DNA of 64,000 bases from Intestinimonas butyriciproducens (GTDB lineage: Bacteria; Bacillota; Clostridia; Oscillospirales; Butyricicoccaceae). The stretch spans positions 1 to 64,000 of the forward strand of contig NZ_JACJKW010000007.1 of the NCBI RefSeq assembly GCF_016901775.1. The letters are read 5' to 3'. A program made the position numbers and the translations under genes. Shown piece by piece: positions 50,888 through 60,024 of the stretch. Positions within the stretch are counted from its first letter, which is position 1, and each line of letters starts with the position of its first letter. Below the pieces are notes generated by a model, which was not told the DNA's origin, searched no databases, and saw nothing but the letters and a program-made list of their open reading frames with translations.

Positions 50888-53224
50888 TTATTTTACAATG
50901 ATGATGCGCACACGGCCGCCCTGGAGGGGGTTTGTGTCGCAATACAGATCAAACTGTTTGAAATTCATCCGCGCTTCCGGAAGGGTGAGGAAACGGTCCA
51001 GCTTGGGTGCATAGATCTGCACATTCTCACTGATGGGCACATACACATCCCCCATGCGCACACCCAGCCGGCTGTCAAACTTGTCCTCACTTACCGTGGC
51101 CGCCTTTTGCAGCCGTTTTCCCGGCATGGAGAAGGCCACCGTCAGCCGTCCTTCCCCGTCCTCTGCCGCCGGCGTCAGCGCCACAGCCACAGCGCCGGGA
51201 ACCGGTGTGCTGCCCATGTCTCCGCCGGAATAGAAGGAAGTGATCTCCCTCGTTCCATCCTTGGTGCGCAGACGGAGGGTATACACCGTACGGGTCAGAT
51301 CGGAAGAGCCGGTGCCCGGGATGGGCTTGCCCTGCTCGTCATAATCCGGGCCTTCGCCGGGAATGATGACCTTTTCGCTCTTATACTGGCTCACAAGGCC
51401 ATAGAGGAAGCCGTCGCCGGTCACATTGTCCAGCACCAGCAGATCAATACATCCCGCAGCATTCTCCCGGGCGTGGATCACCCGGTTTTTGGGCAGGGTC
51501 TCGGGCAGACTCTCCCAGGTGATGGGCCGCAAAGGCATCCCGGGAGCGGGCTGCTCATAAATGGCCGCATTTCTGGCCATTTTCCGCTCTCCCAGGGTTC
51601 CCTGACTCTTGCGCAGTTCCCCGGCCAGGGCCGTTTTGTAGTCCAGATGCCGCAGCACCAGCTGGCCCCGGCTGTTCTGGGTCACCTGCACCAGCCGCCC
51701 CTCTTCCCGGAAGAGAGAAGAGACAATCTCCTGGTTGGCAATGATCTGGGGGTAACCGTCAAAGGTAGCGCTGCCCTCCCAGGTTTCCCCGCTGGGCAGC
51801 CGAAGTGTGGCTTTGCCCTCCTTGCTCAGGCTGTGCAGCAGGGCCACGGTGTTGGGAGCCGCCGCTCCCTGGGGGAAGGCCCCGGCCACCTGACCCCGGG
51901 TGTCGAAGCAAAGGAGCACCAGCTGCCCCACCTGCACCTGTTCAAAAAACCCGGCGGCATTTTGGGGCACGGTGTATTCCTTGCCCCCCGCCCGGATGCG
52001 CTCCGGTGCGGAATAAATGGGCCCGGCTTCCTCCAGCAGCAAAAGTCGCTTATCCCGGCTCACCAGGTATCCTCCCTCTTCCGGGGCATAGGTGAGCACA
52101 TCGTATTTTTCCAGCTTGTCAAAGGCCATGGCATGGCCGCCCAGCAGCAGCTTTGCATTCTGGGGCAGCGCCCGGTGGGAAGCTCCATAGACGAAGGTGT
52201 CATTTTCCGTTTCCTGGGTCATTTCATAGATCAGCTGCAAGTCTCCCCGGCTGTCAAAATAAAGCCGCACCCGGGCTCCCTCCCGCAGATCCAGAAATCC
52301 CTGCTGGTATTCGGCCATCTGCCCCAGGGAAAAAATCTTCACTTCCTTGCCCACAGGCAGGGAGCCGGATGGGATCTCCAGCTTGTTCAGGCCTGCCTTT
52401 TTGATCCTTTCCTCCCGGAAAGACAGGGCGGCAGGCAAAAAGCCCTTCACCTTACCCGGCTGGTTTTTGTCCCCCACCGGCGTGCCCATGGTCCCCAGCA
52501 GATTTTCCGGCAGAGGCGCAGACAGGCGCTGGGCTTCTCCGGAGAGAGAAAACAGGCTCTCCTTCCCTTCCTTGTCCCGGGCATAGAGCATCTGCCCCTC
52601 TCCCGGCGCAAAGCCCTGGCTCAGGAAGCTGCCCCCCTCTTTGGTGGGCAGGGTCAGAAGATTATAGAGCAGGATGGCCGCCTGGCCCCGGGGGATGGGG
52701 CCGTTGGGGCTCAGGCCGGAAAGAGCGCGGCACAGCCCCACCTGTTCCCCTTTGGCCAGGGCGTCCCGGGGCCAGAATGCCCCCAGATCTTCCCCGGTAT
52801 ACCCCAGAAGCCGCAGCAGAATGGTCACTGCCTGGCCATAGGTGATGGGCTCTTCCGGGCCGAACCGTCCATCGGGATAGCCCTGGATGATCTTGTATTT
52901 TTTTACTGCCCCGTACACATAGGGGGCATACCAGCTGCCGGCAGGCACATCGGGGTAAATGGTGTAGCCCTGATAGGCCGCTTCCCCCTCAAATCCCGCT
53001 GCCAGCACCGCCATTTTGCAGAACTGGGCCCGGGTCAGGCTGCTTCCCGGCTGAAAAGCGGGGCTGTCTGCCAGAATCCCCAAAGACCGCAGGCTTTCGG
53101 CAGCCAGGCTCTGGGAAACCTGGGGAATATCGGAAAAGGCCCGTGACCGGGAAGGCAGCGCCCCCGGCCAAAAGAGGCAAAGGGCCGCAAGCCCTGCCAA
53201 AAATCGGGTGTATCGTTTTTTCAT
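50888..53224 (-). CDS. SLH-domain surface protein
   Basis: A 778-residue secreted protein: signal peptide about 1-29 (MKKRYTRFLAGLAALCLF), three SLH domains about 30-215 (FSDIPQVSQSL, TRAQFCKMAVLAAG; YPDVPAGSWYAPYVYGAVKK; GPIPRGQAAILLYNLL) and about 560 residues of beta-rich sequence that I cannot assign. The ATG at 53,224 follows GGGAG by nine bases; a longer open frame upstream is in the exporter permease region and has no support. It lies 88 bp after the exporter permease gene on the same strand, so it may be part of that operon and even a client of it. Confidence 0.88.
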   Translation of the reverse strand: MKKRYTRFLAGLAALCLFWPGALPSRSRAFSDIPQVSQSLAAESLRSLGILADSPAFQPGSSLTRAQFCKMAVLAAGFEGEAAYQGYTIYPDVPAGSWYAPYVYGAVKKYKIIQGYPDGRFGPEEPITYGQAVTILLRLLGYTGEDLGAFWPRDALAKGEQVGLCRALSGLSPNGPIPRGQAAILLYNLLTLPTKEGGSFLSQGFAPGEGQMLYARDKEGKESLFSLSGEAQRLSAPLPENLLGTMGTPVGDKNQPGKVKGFLPAALSFREERIKKAGLNKLEIPSGSLPVGKEVKIFSLGQMAEYQQGFLDLREGARVRLYFDSRGDLQLIYEMTQETENDTFVYGASHRALPQNAKLLLGGHAMAFDKLEKYDVLTYAPEEGGYLVSRDKRLLLLEEAGPIYSAPERIRAGGKEYTVPQNAAGFFEQVQVGQLVLLCFDTRGQVAGAFPQGAAAPNTVALLHSLSKEGKATLRLPSGETWEGSATFDGYPQIIANQEIVSSLFREEGRLVQVTQNSRGQLVLRHLDYKTALAGELRKSQGTLGERKMARNAAIYEQPAPGMPLRPITWESLPETLPKNRVIHARENAAGCIDLLVLDNVTGDGFLYGLVSQYKSEKVIIPGEGPDYDEQGKPIPGTGSSDLTRTVYTLRLRTKDGTREITSFYSGGDMGSTPVPGAVAVALTPAAEDGEGRLTVAFSMPGKRLQKAATVSEDKFDSRLGVRMGDVYVPISENVQIYAPKLDRFLTLPEARMNFKQFDLYCDTNPLQGGRVRIIIVK

Positions 53225-53312
53225 AAGGAATTTCTCCCGCCGTGCGCCCCGGCGACAAACAAAGGGGCCAAACCGGCTCCCGCGCGGATTTGGAGCCGCC
53301 CCGAAACTTTTG

Positions 53313-54479
53313 CTATTGGCTGCGCAGCGCATCCACCGGCTGCATTTTGGAGGCCTTGCCCGCCGGATAAAAGCCGAAGAACATCCCCAGCAGCACCGAA
53401 AACAAAAAGGCTCCCAATGCCACCGGAAGGGTGGGCAGATCGATGCGCTTGAAGATGGCGGCGGACAAAAGGGCCGAACCCAGACTGCCCACCAGCAGCC
53501 CCAGAATGCCGCCGCAGGCACTGATGGTGGCCGCTTCGATGAGGAATTGGGCCACAATGGCCCGGCGGGGTGCGCCGATGGCCATGCGGATGCCAATCTC
53601 CCGGGTGCGTTCCGACACCGATACCAGCATGATGTTCATGATGCCGATGCCGCCCACCAACAGGGAAATGCCCGCAATGCCGCCCACCACCAAGGTGAGC
53701 GTGCCGTTCATCTGGTTGTCCTGTTCCGCCCATTGGTTGCTGGAATAGACATTGTAGTTGTATTCGGCCTTGGCCTGTTTTTTCAGAAAACCTTCCAGCA
53801 AGGGGATGGCAGCCTTGGTGGCCCCCGAGCTGTGGGCTTTGACGGTGTAGCTTTCGATGTTTCCCGAGCCGGTGATGGTCCGCTGCACCGTCTGGGGCAG
53901 CAGTACCGCATCGTCCTGGCTCCACTGTTTGCTCTCCGCCCGTTCTTTGTAAAGGCCCACCACCGTGCAGCTGACGCCTCCCACCCGCACCTGTTTGCCG
54001 ATGGGGTCCTCCAGGCCGAAGAGCTGCTGGCGCACCGCCGAGCCGATGACGCACACCGGCAGCCGGTTATACAAATCGCTGTAAGACAGCTCCCGGCCCT
54101 TTTCCAGCTGGTAATTCTGGCACAGGCCAAAGTCCTCGTTGCCGAAATAGATGGTGGTGCTCCAGTTTTTGTTCTTATACCGGCATTTCATGCTCTGGCT
54201 GGTGTTGGGGGTCACTCCGGCAATCAGTTTGGGCACCGATTGGCAAAACTCCCGCAGGTCGCGGGAAATGTCCCGTCCCTCATAAAAACTGACGCTGATG
54301 GTGTTGGCCCCCAGCTTTTTGTATTCCTCGATGACCTGGCGCTGGGTCCCCTGCATCACCGACACCAGTGCAGTCACCGATCCCACGCCGATGATGATGC
54401 CCAGCATGGTGAGAAAGGAACGCATTTTATTTTGCAGAATGGACTTGAGGGCCATGGAAAAAGCCTGGAAAAATTTCAT
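53313..54479 (-). CDS. MacB-like ABC exporter permease (FtsX type)
   Basis: The 388-residue permease has one N-terminal helix (about 20-43: MLGIIIGVGSVTALVSVMQG), a large extracellular MacB-type domain and three C-terminal helices (about 270-375) of the FtsX family (GIGIMNIMLVSVSERTREIG, RMAIGAPRRAIVAQFL). It moves substrates from the outer face of the membrane mechanically. Start overlaps the ATPase stop (ATGA). It works with the ATPase and adaptor encoded upstream. Confidence 0.93.
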   Translation of the reverse strand: MKFFQAFSMALKSILQNKMRSFLTMLGIIIGVGSVTALVSVMQGTQRQVIEEYKKLGANTISVSFYEGRDISRDLREFCQSVPKLIAGVTPNTSQSMKCRYKNKNWSTTIYFGNEDFGLCQNYQLEKGRELSYSDLYNRLPVCVIGSAVRQQLFGLEDPIGKQVRVGGVSCTVVGLYKERAESKQWSQDDAVLLPQTVQRTITGSGNIESYTVKAHSSGATKAAIPLLEGFLKKQAKAEYNYNVYSSNQWAEQDNQMNGTLTLVVGGIAGISLLVGGIGIMNIMLVSVSERTREIGIRMAIGAPRRAIVAQFLIEAATISACGGILGLLVGSLGSALLSAAIFKRIDLPTLPVALGAFLFSVLLGMFFGFYPAGKASKMQPVDALRSQ

Positions 54480-55201
54480 GCCCGACCCACCTCCCGCAGC
54501 AAAGATTCCCGCTTGTCCTGGGGAGTGATGGAGTCCTCCACCACCCGGCCATCCATGATGCGCACCACCCGTTTGGCCAGATAAGCCAGGTGCATATCGT
54601 GGGTGATGAGCAGAATGGTGGCCCCATCCTCATTGAGGGCGCACAGTTTGCCCATCACCTCGGCCCCGGCCTTGGTGTCCAGGTTGCCCGTAGGCTCATC
54701 GGCCATGATGATGGGCGGCCGGGCGGCCATGGCCCGGGCGATGGCCACCCGCTGCTGCTGGCCGCCGGACAGCTCCACCGGCCGGTGATGCACCCGCTTC
54801 CCCAGCCCCACTTCCTCCAGGGCGCTGAGGGCCAACTGCCGCCGCTCCGCCGCCTTCATTCCCCGGTAAATCAGGGGCAGCTCCACATTTTCCAGGGCGG
54901 TGAGGGCGGGAATCAGGTTGAAGCCTTGGAAAATAAATCCAATATTTTTATTCCGGATGGCCGAAAGCCGCCGGGGCGGGATGAGGGACACATTTTCCCC
55001 ATCCAGCCAATATTCCCCATAGGTAGGGGTATCCAGGCAGCCCAAAATATTCATCAGCGTGGACTTTCCCGAACCCGACTGGCCTAGAATGGCGGTAAAC
55101 TCCCCACGGCTGATGGAAAGATTCACATCCCACAAAGCCCGCACTTCGCTTTCCTTATTTTCGTTATAGACTTTGCGGATATTTTCCAGCCGAATGAGCA
55201 T
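54476..55201 (-). CDS. MacB/LolD-like ABC exporter ATPase
   Basis: The 241-residue ATPase has Walker A GQSGSGKST (about 40-48), signature LSGGQQQRVAIARAMA, Walker B IIMADEPTGNLD and switch His in LLITHDMH; NLIPALTALENVELPLIYRG is typical of the MacB/LolD/FtsE group. ATG 55,201 follows GGAGGTGA. It sits between adaptor (four bases upstream) and permease (overlapping). Confidence 0.95.
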   Translation of the reverse strand: MLIRLENIRKVYNENKESEVRALWDVNLSISRGEFTAILGQSGSGKSTLMNILGCLDTPTYGEYWLDGENVSLIPPRRLSAIRNKNIGFIFQGFNLIPALTALENVELPLIYRGMKAAERRQLALSALEEVGLGKRVHHRPVELSGGQQQRVAIARAMAARPPIIMADEPTGNLDTKAGAEVMGKLCALNEDGATILLITHDMHLAYLAKRVVRIMDGRVVEDSITPQDKRESLLREVGRA

Positions 55202-55205
55202 CCTG

Positions 55206-57032
55206 TCACCTCCCCCAGGCCAAGGGGGCTGCGGCCCCGAAGGCCATGCCCTCCACATCTTCTTCCTCCTGGGGCTGGGAGGTCATATAGATCTCTTCCC
55301 CTTCGGAAAGCCCTTCCAGCACCTGGGTGTTTTTGTTGTCCGCAATGCCGATGGCAATGGTCACCGGCACAAATCCTTTGGGCACGATGTCCTTGGGCAC
55401 ATTCTCTGCCCGGTTGGGGTAGTCCTTTCCCGGCTCCTGACGCACAAAAGCACACACGCCGCCATTCTGGTAGATCACTCCCTGGGATGGGATGAGCAAA
55501 GCGTCCTCCACCAGGGTGGTGTCGATCTTATAGCTGACACTCATGTTGGGCAGCAGCTTGCCGTCGTTCTCCAGGGCGATCTTGGCGGGAAAGGTGGCGG
55601 CTGTGCTGCCTTCTCCCACTTTGGCTTCCATGGCCACCTCGATCAGCGTGCCGGTGAGGGTGTTTTCGCTCTGGGTACCCTCGCCGGTGGTCACTGTTGC
55701 CGGCATCCCCAGGGCGACCTTGGAAATGTCCAGCTCATCAATGCTGGCTTCCACCAGGAAGGAGGAAATGTCGGACACAGCCACCAGGGGCGTGCCTGCG
55801 GCGGTGAGGTTGTCCCCCACCTGCACCGACACCGAGGACACCATGCCGCCGATTTCGGTGCGCACTTCCCGGCTGCCCAGGTCGGCTTCCAGCTGGGCGG
55901 CCTTCTTGGCTGCCAGGTCATAGGCTTTCTGGGCATTTTCAATGGCGGTGTGCAGCGAGGGGTTTTCCAGCCGCACCAGAACCTGCCCGGCGGCATATTC
56001 CCCGTAATCCATCAGGGAAGAGGCGGTCACCTTGCCTTCTCCCTGAAGGGTGATTTCTTCTTCCCGGGCATTTTGCAGCGTGCCGGTTTCGGCGGGCATG
56101 ATCTCCCCCTGGGCCGTGGGGATGCTGGCGGCGGCCGCGGTACCGGCTGCCAGAGTACCCGGATTCTGGAGGGTGATATTGGCCCGGAAGAGCACCGCCC
56201 CATCCTGCACCTTGCGGATATGATCCACCGATTGGACCGTGCCTTCCACCTGGGTCATGCTGTCGGGAAGGGAGACCAGGGCGCCCATCCCCGGGACGAT
56301 CTGGTTTTCATAGGCATAGCTGTAATAGGCGGCCAGGGTCAAAGTGCGGTCGTCGATGAGTTTGCCCAGGCTCATGCCCTGGGAAACCTGCTGTCCGGAT
56401 CGCAAAGTGGGAGCGCCCACCAGCTTGCCCTGGAAGGGGGCGGATGTGGTGAGGGAGGAAAGAGCCTGCTGGGCTTCTTTCACCCGGCCCTGGGCGGCGG
56501 CCACTTCCTCCTGGGCGCTTTTCAGTTCATCCATCAATTCCGAGGGATCTACGGTAAAGAGCACATCCCCCGGCTGCACCTTGTCCCCTGGCTGGACAAA
56601 GACTTCCGTCACTTTTCCCCGGGCCTTGTCGCCGTATTTGGCTTCTTTCAAGGGGCGTACGGTGCCATAGCCTGAAACGCTCTGCACCAGGGAGCCCCGG
56701 GAAACAAAACCCGTGGCCAGCTCCTCGTTATTTTCCTTGTGCAAAAGCCGGGGAAAGAGGATGGCAAGCCCCCACACGCCGGCCCCCACCACCGCCAGAA
56801 TCACCGCCCGGGGAATCCAGCGTGGCAGGCGTTTCTTCTCTTTTCCGGCGAATTTGTTCCGCCGCGGGCCTTTTTCCTCCTGTGCTTTGGGGGATTTGTT
56901 TTTGGAAAACAGCCCTTTCTTCTTTTCCGCTCCAGGGGCCGGATCCCCTGTCTGCTCTTGCTGTGCTTTTTTGATTTCCGTTCCTTCCTGGGAAGGAGCC
57001 ACATTCTGTACAGGCAATTTGTTTTCGCTCAT
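55206..57032 (-). CDS. HlyD/MacA-like membrane-fusion (adaptor) protein
   Basis: A 608-residue adaptor: about 70 cytoplasmic residues rich in Lys/Glu, one transmembrane helix about 74-93 (IPRAVILAVVGAGVWGLA), then lipoyl/biotinyl-like and beta-barrel domains (VFVQPGDKVQPGDVLFTV about 140-160; VSVQVGDNLTAAGTPLVAV) with a coiled-coil hairpin (about 165-195 and 390-430). It is larger than usual MacA-like proteins of Gram-positives. It pairs with the downstream ATPase and permease to export an unknown substrate, possibly a peptide or antibiotic. ATG at 57,032 lies nine bases after GGAGG. Confidence 0.9.
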   Translation of the reverse strand: MSENKLPVQNVAPSQEGTEIKKAQQEQTGDPAPGAEKKKGLFSKNKSPKAQEEKGPRRNKFAGKEKKRLPRWIPRAVILAVVGAGVWGLAILFPRLLHKENNEELATGFVSRGSLVQSVSGYGTVRPLKEAKYGDKARGKVTEVFVQPGDKVQPGDVLFTVDPSELMDELKSAQEEVAAAQGRVKEAQQALSSLTTSAPFQGKLVGAPTLRSGQQVSQGMSLGKLIDDRTLTLAAYYSYAYENQIVPGMGALVSLPDSMTQVEGTVQSVDHIRKVQDGAVLFRANITLQNPGTLAAGTAAAASIPTAQGEIMPAETGTLQNAREEEITLQGEGKVTASSLMDYGEYAAGQVLVRLENPSLHTAIENAQKAYDLAAKKAAQLEADLGSREVRTEIGGMVSSVSVQVGDNLTAAGTPLVAVSDISSFLVEASIDELDISKVALGMPATVTTGEGTQSENTLTGTLIEVAMEAKVGEGSTAATFPAKIALENDGKLLPNMSVSYKIDTTLVEDALLIPSQGVIYQNGGVCAFVRQEPGKDYPNRAENVPKDIVPKGFVPVTIAIGIADNKNTQVLEGLSEGEEIYMTSQPQEEEDVEGMAFGAAAPLAWGR

Positions 57033-57123
57033 CCCTTTATACCTCCATCTGCTTTCATTTCTTGTGCCGTGTTTCATCCTTTTTCCCGGACTGTATCCTT
57101 TAGATGAAGGCCTGTTCCAAAAA

Positions 57124-57142
57124 GTTCTTACAACTTTCTTAA
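57124..57142 (-). promoter_or_regulatory. Direct repeat upstream of the ABC exporter operon
   Basis: On the minus strand TTAAGAAAG and TTGTAAGAAC form an imperfect direct repeat (TTAAGAA/GTAAGAA, about 11 bases apart), the layout of OmpR-family response-regulator boxes in Gram-positives. A weak TTGGAA-17-GATACA promoter lies just downstream. No two-component genes are in the window. Confidence 0.35.
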
Positions 57143-57257
57143 CTTCTATCTGCCCGGCACTTTTTCCCCTTCTCCCCACTCCTAGCCAAGGAAAAAGAAG
57201 TATGGTAGAATGAGGGGGAATGAGAAACCGAAAGAGACGAGAAAGTGAGGGTGACGT

Positions 57258-58622
57258 ATGCTGCACATTTTCCGCCAGCCCCGGCAATTTTACCGGGAGC
57301 TATTGCATTTGGCTCTGCCCATTGCCTTGCAGAATCTGATCAACTATTCCCTGGCCCTGGCCGACACCATGATGCTGGGAGCGGTGGGGCAAAATGAGAT
57401 CGCCGGGGCCTCGGTGGTCAATTCCTCCTTTTTTGTCATCATGCTCATGGTCTTTGGCTTTCAAAGCGGGGCCAGCGTGCTCATCAGCCAATATTATGGC
57501 AAGGGTGACCACAAAACGGTGAGCCGTGTGATGGGCATCTCCTTCTTTGCCGCCTTCACCCTGGTCACTGCCTTTTCCCTGTTTGCCTTCTGTTTCCCCC
57601 AGGTGCTGGTGGGTATTTTTACCAATGACCCGGTGGCCGCGGAACTGGGCATCCGGTATATGCGCATTGTGGCCTGGGCCTATCCCATCAACATCTTCAC
57701 CCAGGTTTATGTGGGAGCCCAGCGCAGCATGGGCAATGCCAAACTGGGGCTTTACATCTATTCTTCTGCCATGGTCATCAATACCTTTTTGAACTATGTG
57801 CTCATCTTCGGCAAATTCGGCGCGCCCAAGCTGGGGATGGAGGGGGCCGCCATCGCCACTGTCACCGCCAGGTGTGTGGAATTGCTTTTCACCCTGATCT
57901 ATTGCGCCCGCTGCCGTCATTTCCGTCTGGACCTTTCCTGCGCCATGCGCCCGGGCAAAACACTCACCCGGGATTTCGTCCACTACGCCACCCCGGTGGT
58001 GGTCAATGAAACCCTGTGGGGCCTGGGCACCTCCCTGCTCCCCGCCATTTATGGACGGATGGGCACCGATGTGCTGGCCGCCGTCACCATTTCCCGAAAT
58101 GTGGAAAATATCGCCAATGTCTTTGCCTTCGGCGTGGCCGGAGCCGCGGCCGTACTCATCGGCCGGGAACTGGGCGCCGGAAAAACCGATGGGGTCTATT
58201 CCATGGGCAAGACCCTTCTGGCGGTGGCGTTGTGCAGCGGCTTTGCCGCCTGCGCTCTGCTGCTGATCGCCTCCCAGGTGGTGACTCCCTTCTTCAACAT
58301 TCCGGAAAGCACCAAGGAAATCGCCGCGGCCATCATTGGCTTCTATGCCCTGCGGGCCATTCTCATGCAGTTCAACACCACCTGTGTGGTGGGCGTGCTT
58401 CGGGGCGGCGGCGATACCCGGGCAGCTATGTATATCGACATTGGCCCGCTGTGGGTCTGGTGTCTCCCGGCCACCGCTCTTCTGGCTCTGGTGTTCCATC
58501 TCCCCATCATCCTGGTGCTTCTGCCCTGCCTGGTGGAGGATGCCGTCAAAATGACCTGGGGCCTGCTCCGTTTCCGTTCCCGCACCTGGGTGCGCAACAT
58601 CACCCGTTCTGCGGCAGCGTGA
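57258..58622 (+). CDS. MATE family efflux transporter
   Basis: A 454-residue twelve-helix MATE antiporter, distinct from the one at 21,195. Visible: LHLALPIALQNLINYSLALADTMMLGAVGQNEIAGASV in helices 1-2 (shown by its start LALPIALQNLINYSL), GFQSGASVLISQYYGKGD with the conserved Gly loop and PEPLYRKV-free second half with MQFNTTCVVGVLRGGGDTRA. Substrate unknown. It starts divergently from the exporter operon and ends in the repeat block at 58,620. Confidence 0.92.
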   Translation: MLHIFRQPRQFYRELLHLALPIALQNLINYSLALADTMMLGAVGQNEIAGASVVNSSFFVIMLMVFGFQSGASVLISQYYGKGDHKTVSRVMGISFFAAFTLVTAFSLFAFCFPQVLVGIFTNDPVAAELGIRYMRIVAWAYPINIFTQVYVGAQRSMGNAKLGLYIYSSAMVINTFLNYVLIFGKFGAPKLGMEGAAIATVTARCVELLFTLIYCARCRHFRLDLSCAMRPGKTLTRDFVHYATPVVVNETLWGLGTSLLPAIYGRMGTDVLAAVTISRNVENIANVFAFGVAGAAAVLIGRELGAGKTDGVYSMGKTLLAVALCSGFAACALLLIASQVVTPFFNIPESTKEIAAAIIGFYALRAILMQFNTTCVVGVLRGGGDTRAAMYIDIGPLWVWCLPATALLALVFHLPIILVLLPCLVEDAVKMTWGLLRFRSRTWVRNITRSAAA

Positions 58623-58775
58623 CGGGCAACAGAACCAAGGCCCGTTGTGTTCCTCCGGGCAAAGAAAGTTCGGCTGTCCGGCCACCGGACCGCTGCCGCG
58701 CCGGGCAACAGAACCAAGGCCGCCTTTCCTTGCCGGGCGGAGAAGCACTCCGTCCATCCGCTGTCTGCACATCAT
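58621..58775. repeat. Repeat block with two CGGGCAACAGAACCAAGGCC copies
   Basis: The 20-base motif occurs at 58,623 and 58,702 (offset 79 bp). Between them lies GTCCGG-CCA-CCGGAC (58,676-58,690), identical to the inverted repeat at 25,562. It starts at the MATE stop codon and runs to the terminator. Same dispersed family as near 19,500 and 25,400. Confidence 0.8.
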
Positions 58776-58815
58776 AAAAAATCCCCGGCGCCGTCTGCGC
58801 CGGGGATTTTTGTCT
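58776..58815. terminator. Bidirectional terminator between MATE and SLH genes
   Basis: AAAAATCCCCGGCG pairs with CGCCGGGGATTTTT around CCGTCTG, with T residues following on both strands. Nearly the same core as the terminators at 23,250 and 62,916. Confidence 0.92.
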
Positions 58816-58831
58816 TTTTTTATCCATTTTT

Positions 58832-59959
58832 TTACGAAGGCACATTCTGCCGGGCCTGGTCATACTGGGCCTGGGTGACAGCGCCGGTGGCAATCAGCTT
58901 GCTCACCAAAGTCATATCAGAGTTTTTCAAAGCGGCGGACAGGCTGCGCCACAGCACAAAAGCGGCCTGATCCCGGCGGAAAATTCCTCGCTGGATGGTT
59001 TCCATTTCGCTTTGGGTCAGAATGCCGGTCTGCACCATCATCACCCGGTCGGTGCTGTTCCACACAAAATCTCCCAGCTTATCGCTGTACCCCAGTGCCC
59101 GGAGCACATAGGTATACATGGTGGCGGCGTTGCAGGGCTGATTGGGGGCAAACTCTGCGGCCGACACCCCATTGGTATATCCCATATGCACCGCGTAGGC
59201 CACATACCGATTGGCATCCTGCCAGCCGGTGATATCGGTAAAGGGATGGCTTCCCTCATAGGAAAGAGCGGCCTGCTCCTCACCCAGCAGCCGGATGAGC
59301 ATGATCAGACACTCCAGCCGGGTGGGTTCCCGCTCCAGTTCAAAGCCCACATCGGTACCCTTGAACAGCCCCATCACGCTGAGGCCCTGGGCATAGGCCA
59401 GATACTGGATCTGATAACCATCCACTGCATCCTGAGAAGCGATGGCTCCATCCAGCAGCTGCACCCGGGCACTCTCCGATGTAATGCGGATGCCGCTTTG
59501 GTCATTTTGCGGGATCATATAATAGATGTTCCGGGCGATCTCCCAGCCTCCGGGCCGGGTGCCGCCGGCGGTGACATTCACCACTTCGGTGCCGGTGACT
59601 TCCGCCGTGCCTTCCCGCAGGACAAATCCGGCCCCCAAGGGCCCTGTCACCGTGTCTCCTTTTTCCAGCATCACCGTCCGGCCCTGTTCTCCCACCTGGG
59701 CCAGCACGCCGTTGAGCAGCGGCTCCATGGCCTGGGAAAGCAACGCATCTTCGGTCTCCTGGGTCTTTTCTTCCAGATAGGCATTGGCGCCTTGCTCCAG
59801 GCTGGCCGCCTTCTGCTGCGCCTTTTCCGAAACGGTGTCCAGATATTCCTTCCGCAGCACAGACAGCGTCACAAGGCTCTCCCCGCCCCCGGCGGCCAGC
59901 ACCGCTGCCGAAAGCAAAAAGGCCAGAACCAACGCTGTGCCACGGCGTATCCATTTCAT
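58832..59959 (-). CDS. SLH-domain surface protein (short)
   Basis: A 375-residue secreted protein with a signal peptide (about 1-23), a helical/beta stalk of about 150 residues and C-terminal SLH-like domains from about 185 on (FTDITGWQDANRYVAYAVHM, TNGVSAAEFAPNQPCNAATM, RRDQAAFVLWRSLS). The domains are somewhat degenerate. The start is the ATG at 59,959 after GGGGGA; an ATG at 59,992 coincides with the predicted transcription start and cannot be used. Function unknown; probably wall-anchored. Confidence 0.85.
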   Translation of the reverse strand: MKWIRRGTALVLAFLLSAAVLAAGGGESLVTLSVLRKEYLDTVSEKAQQKAASLEQGANAYLEEKTQETEDALLSQAMEPLLNGVLAQVGEQGRTVMLEKGDTVTGPLGAGFVLREGTAEVTGTEVVNVTAGGTRPGGWEIARNIYYMIPQNDQSGIRITSESARVQLLDGAIASQDAVDGYQIQYLAYAQGLSVMGLFKGTDVGFELEREPTRLECLIMLIRLLGEEQAALSYEGSHPFTDITGWQDANRYVAYAVHMGYTNGVSAAEFAPNQPCNAATMYTYVLRALGYSDKLGDFVWNSTDRVMMVQTGILTQSEMETIQRGIFRRDQAAFVLWRSLSAALKNSDMTLVSKLIATGAVTQAQYDQARQNVPS

Positions 59960-59994
59960 CAAAAAAAGGTCCCCCTTTTCCCATCGATACATCG

Positions 59995-60024
59995 ATTATA
60001 CCGGAAAAGGGGGAGCAAAGTCAA
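59995..60024 (-). promoter_or_regulatory. Promoter of the short SLH gene, inside the corA end
   Basis: TTGACT (60,024-60,019) and TATAAT (60,000-59,995) on the minus strand with an 18-base spacer. The -35 box overlaps the corA stop codon. Confidence 0.8.
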
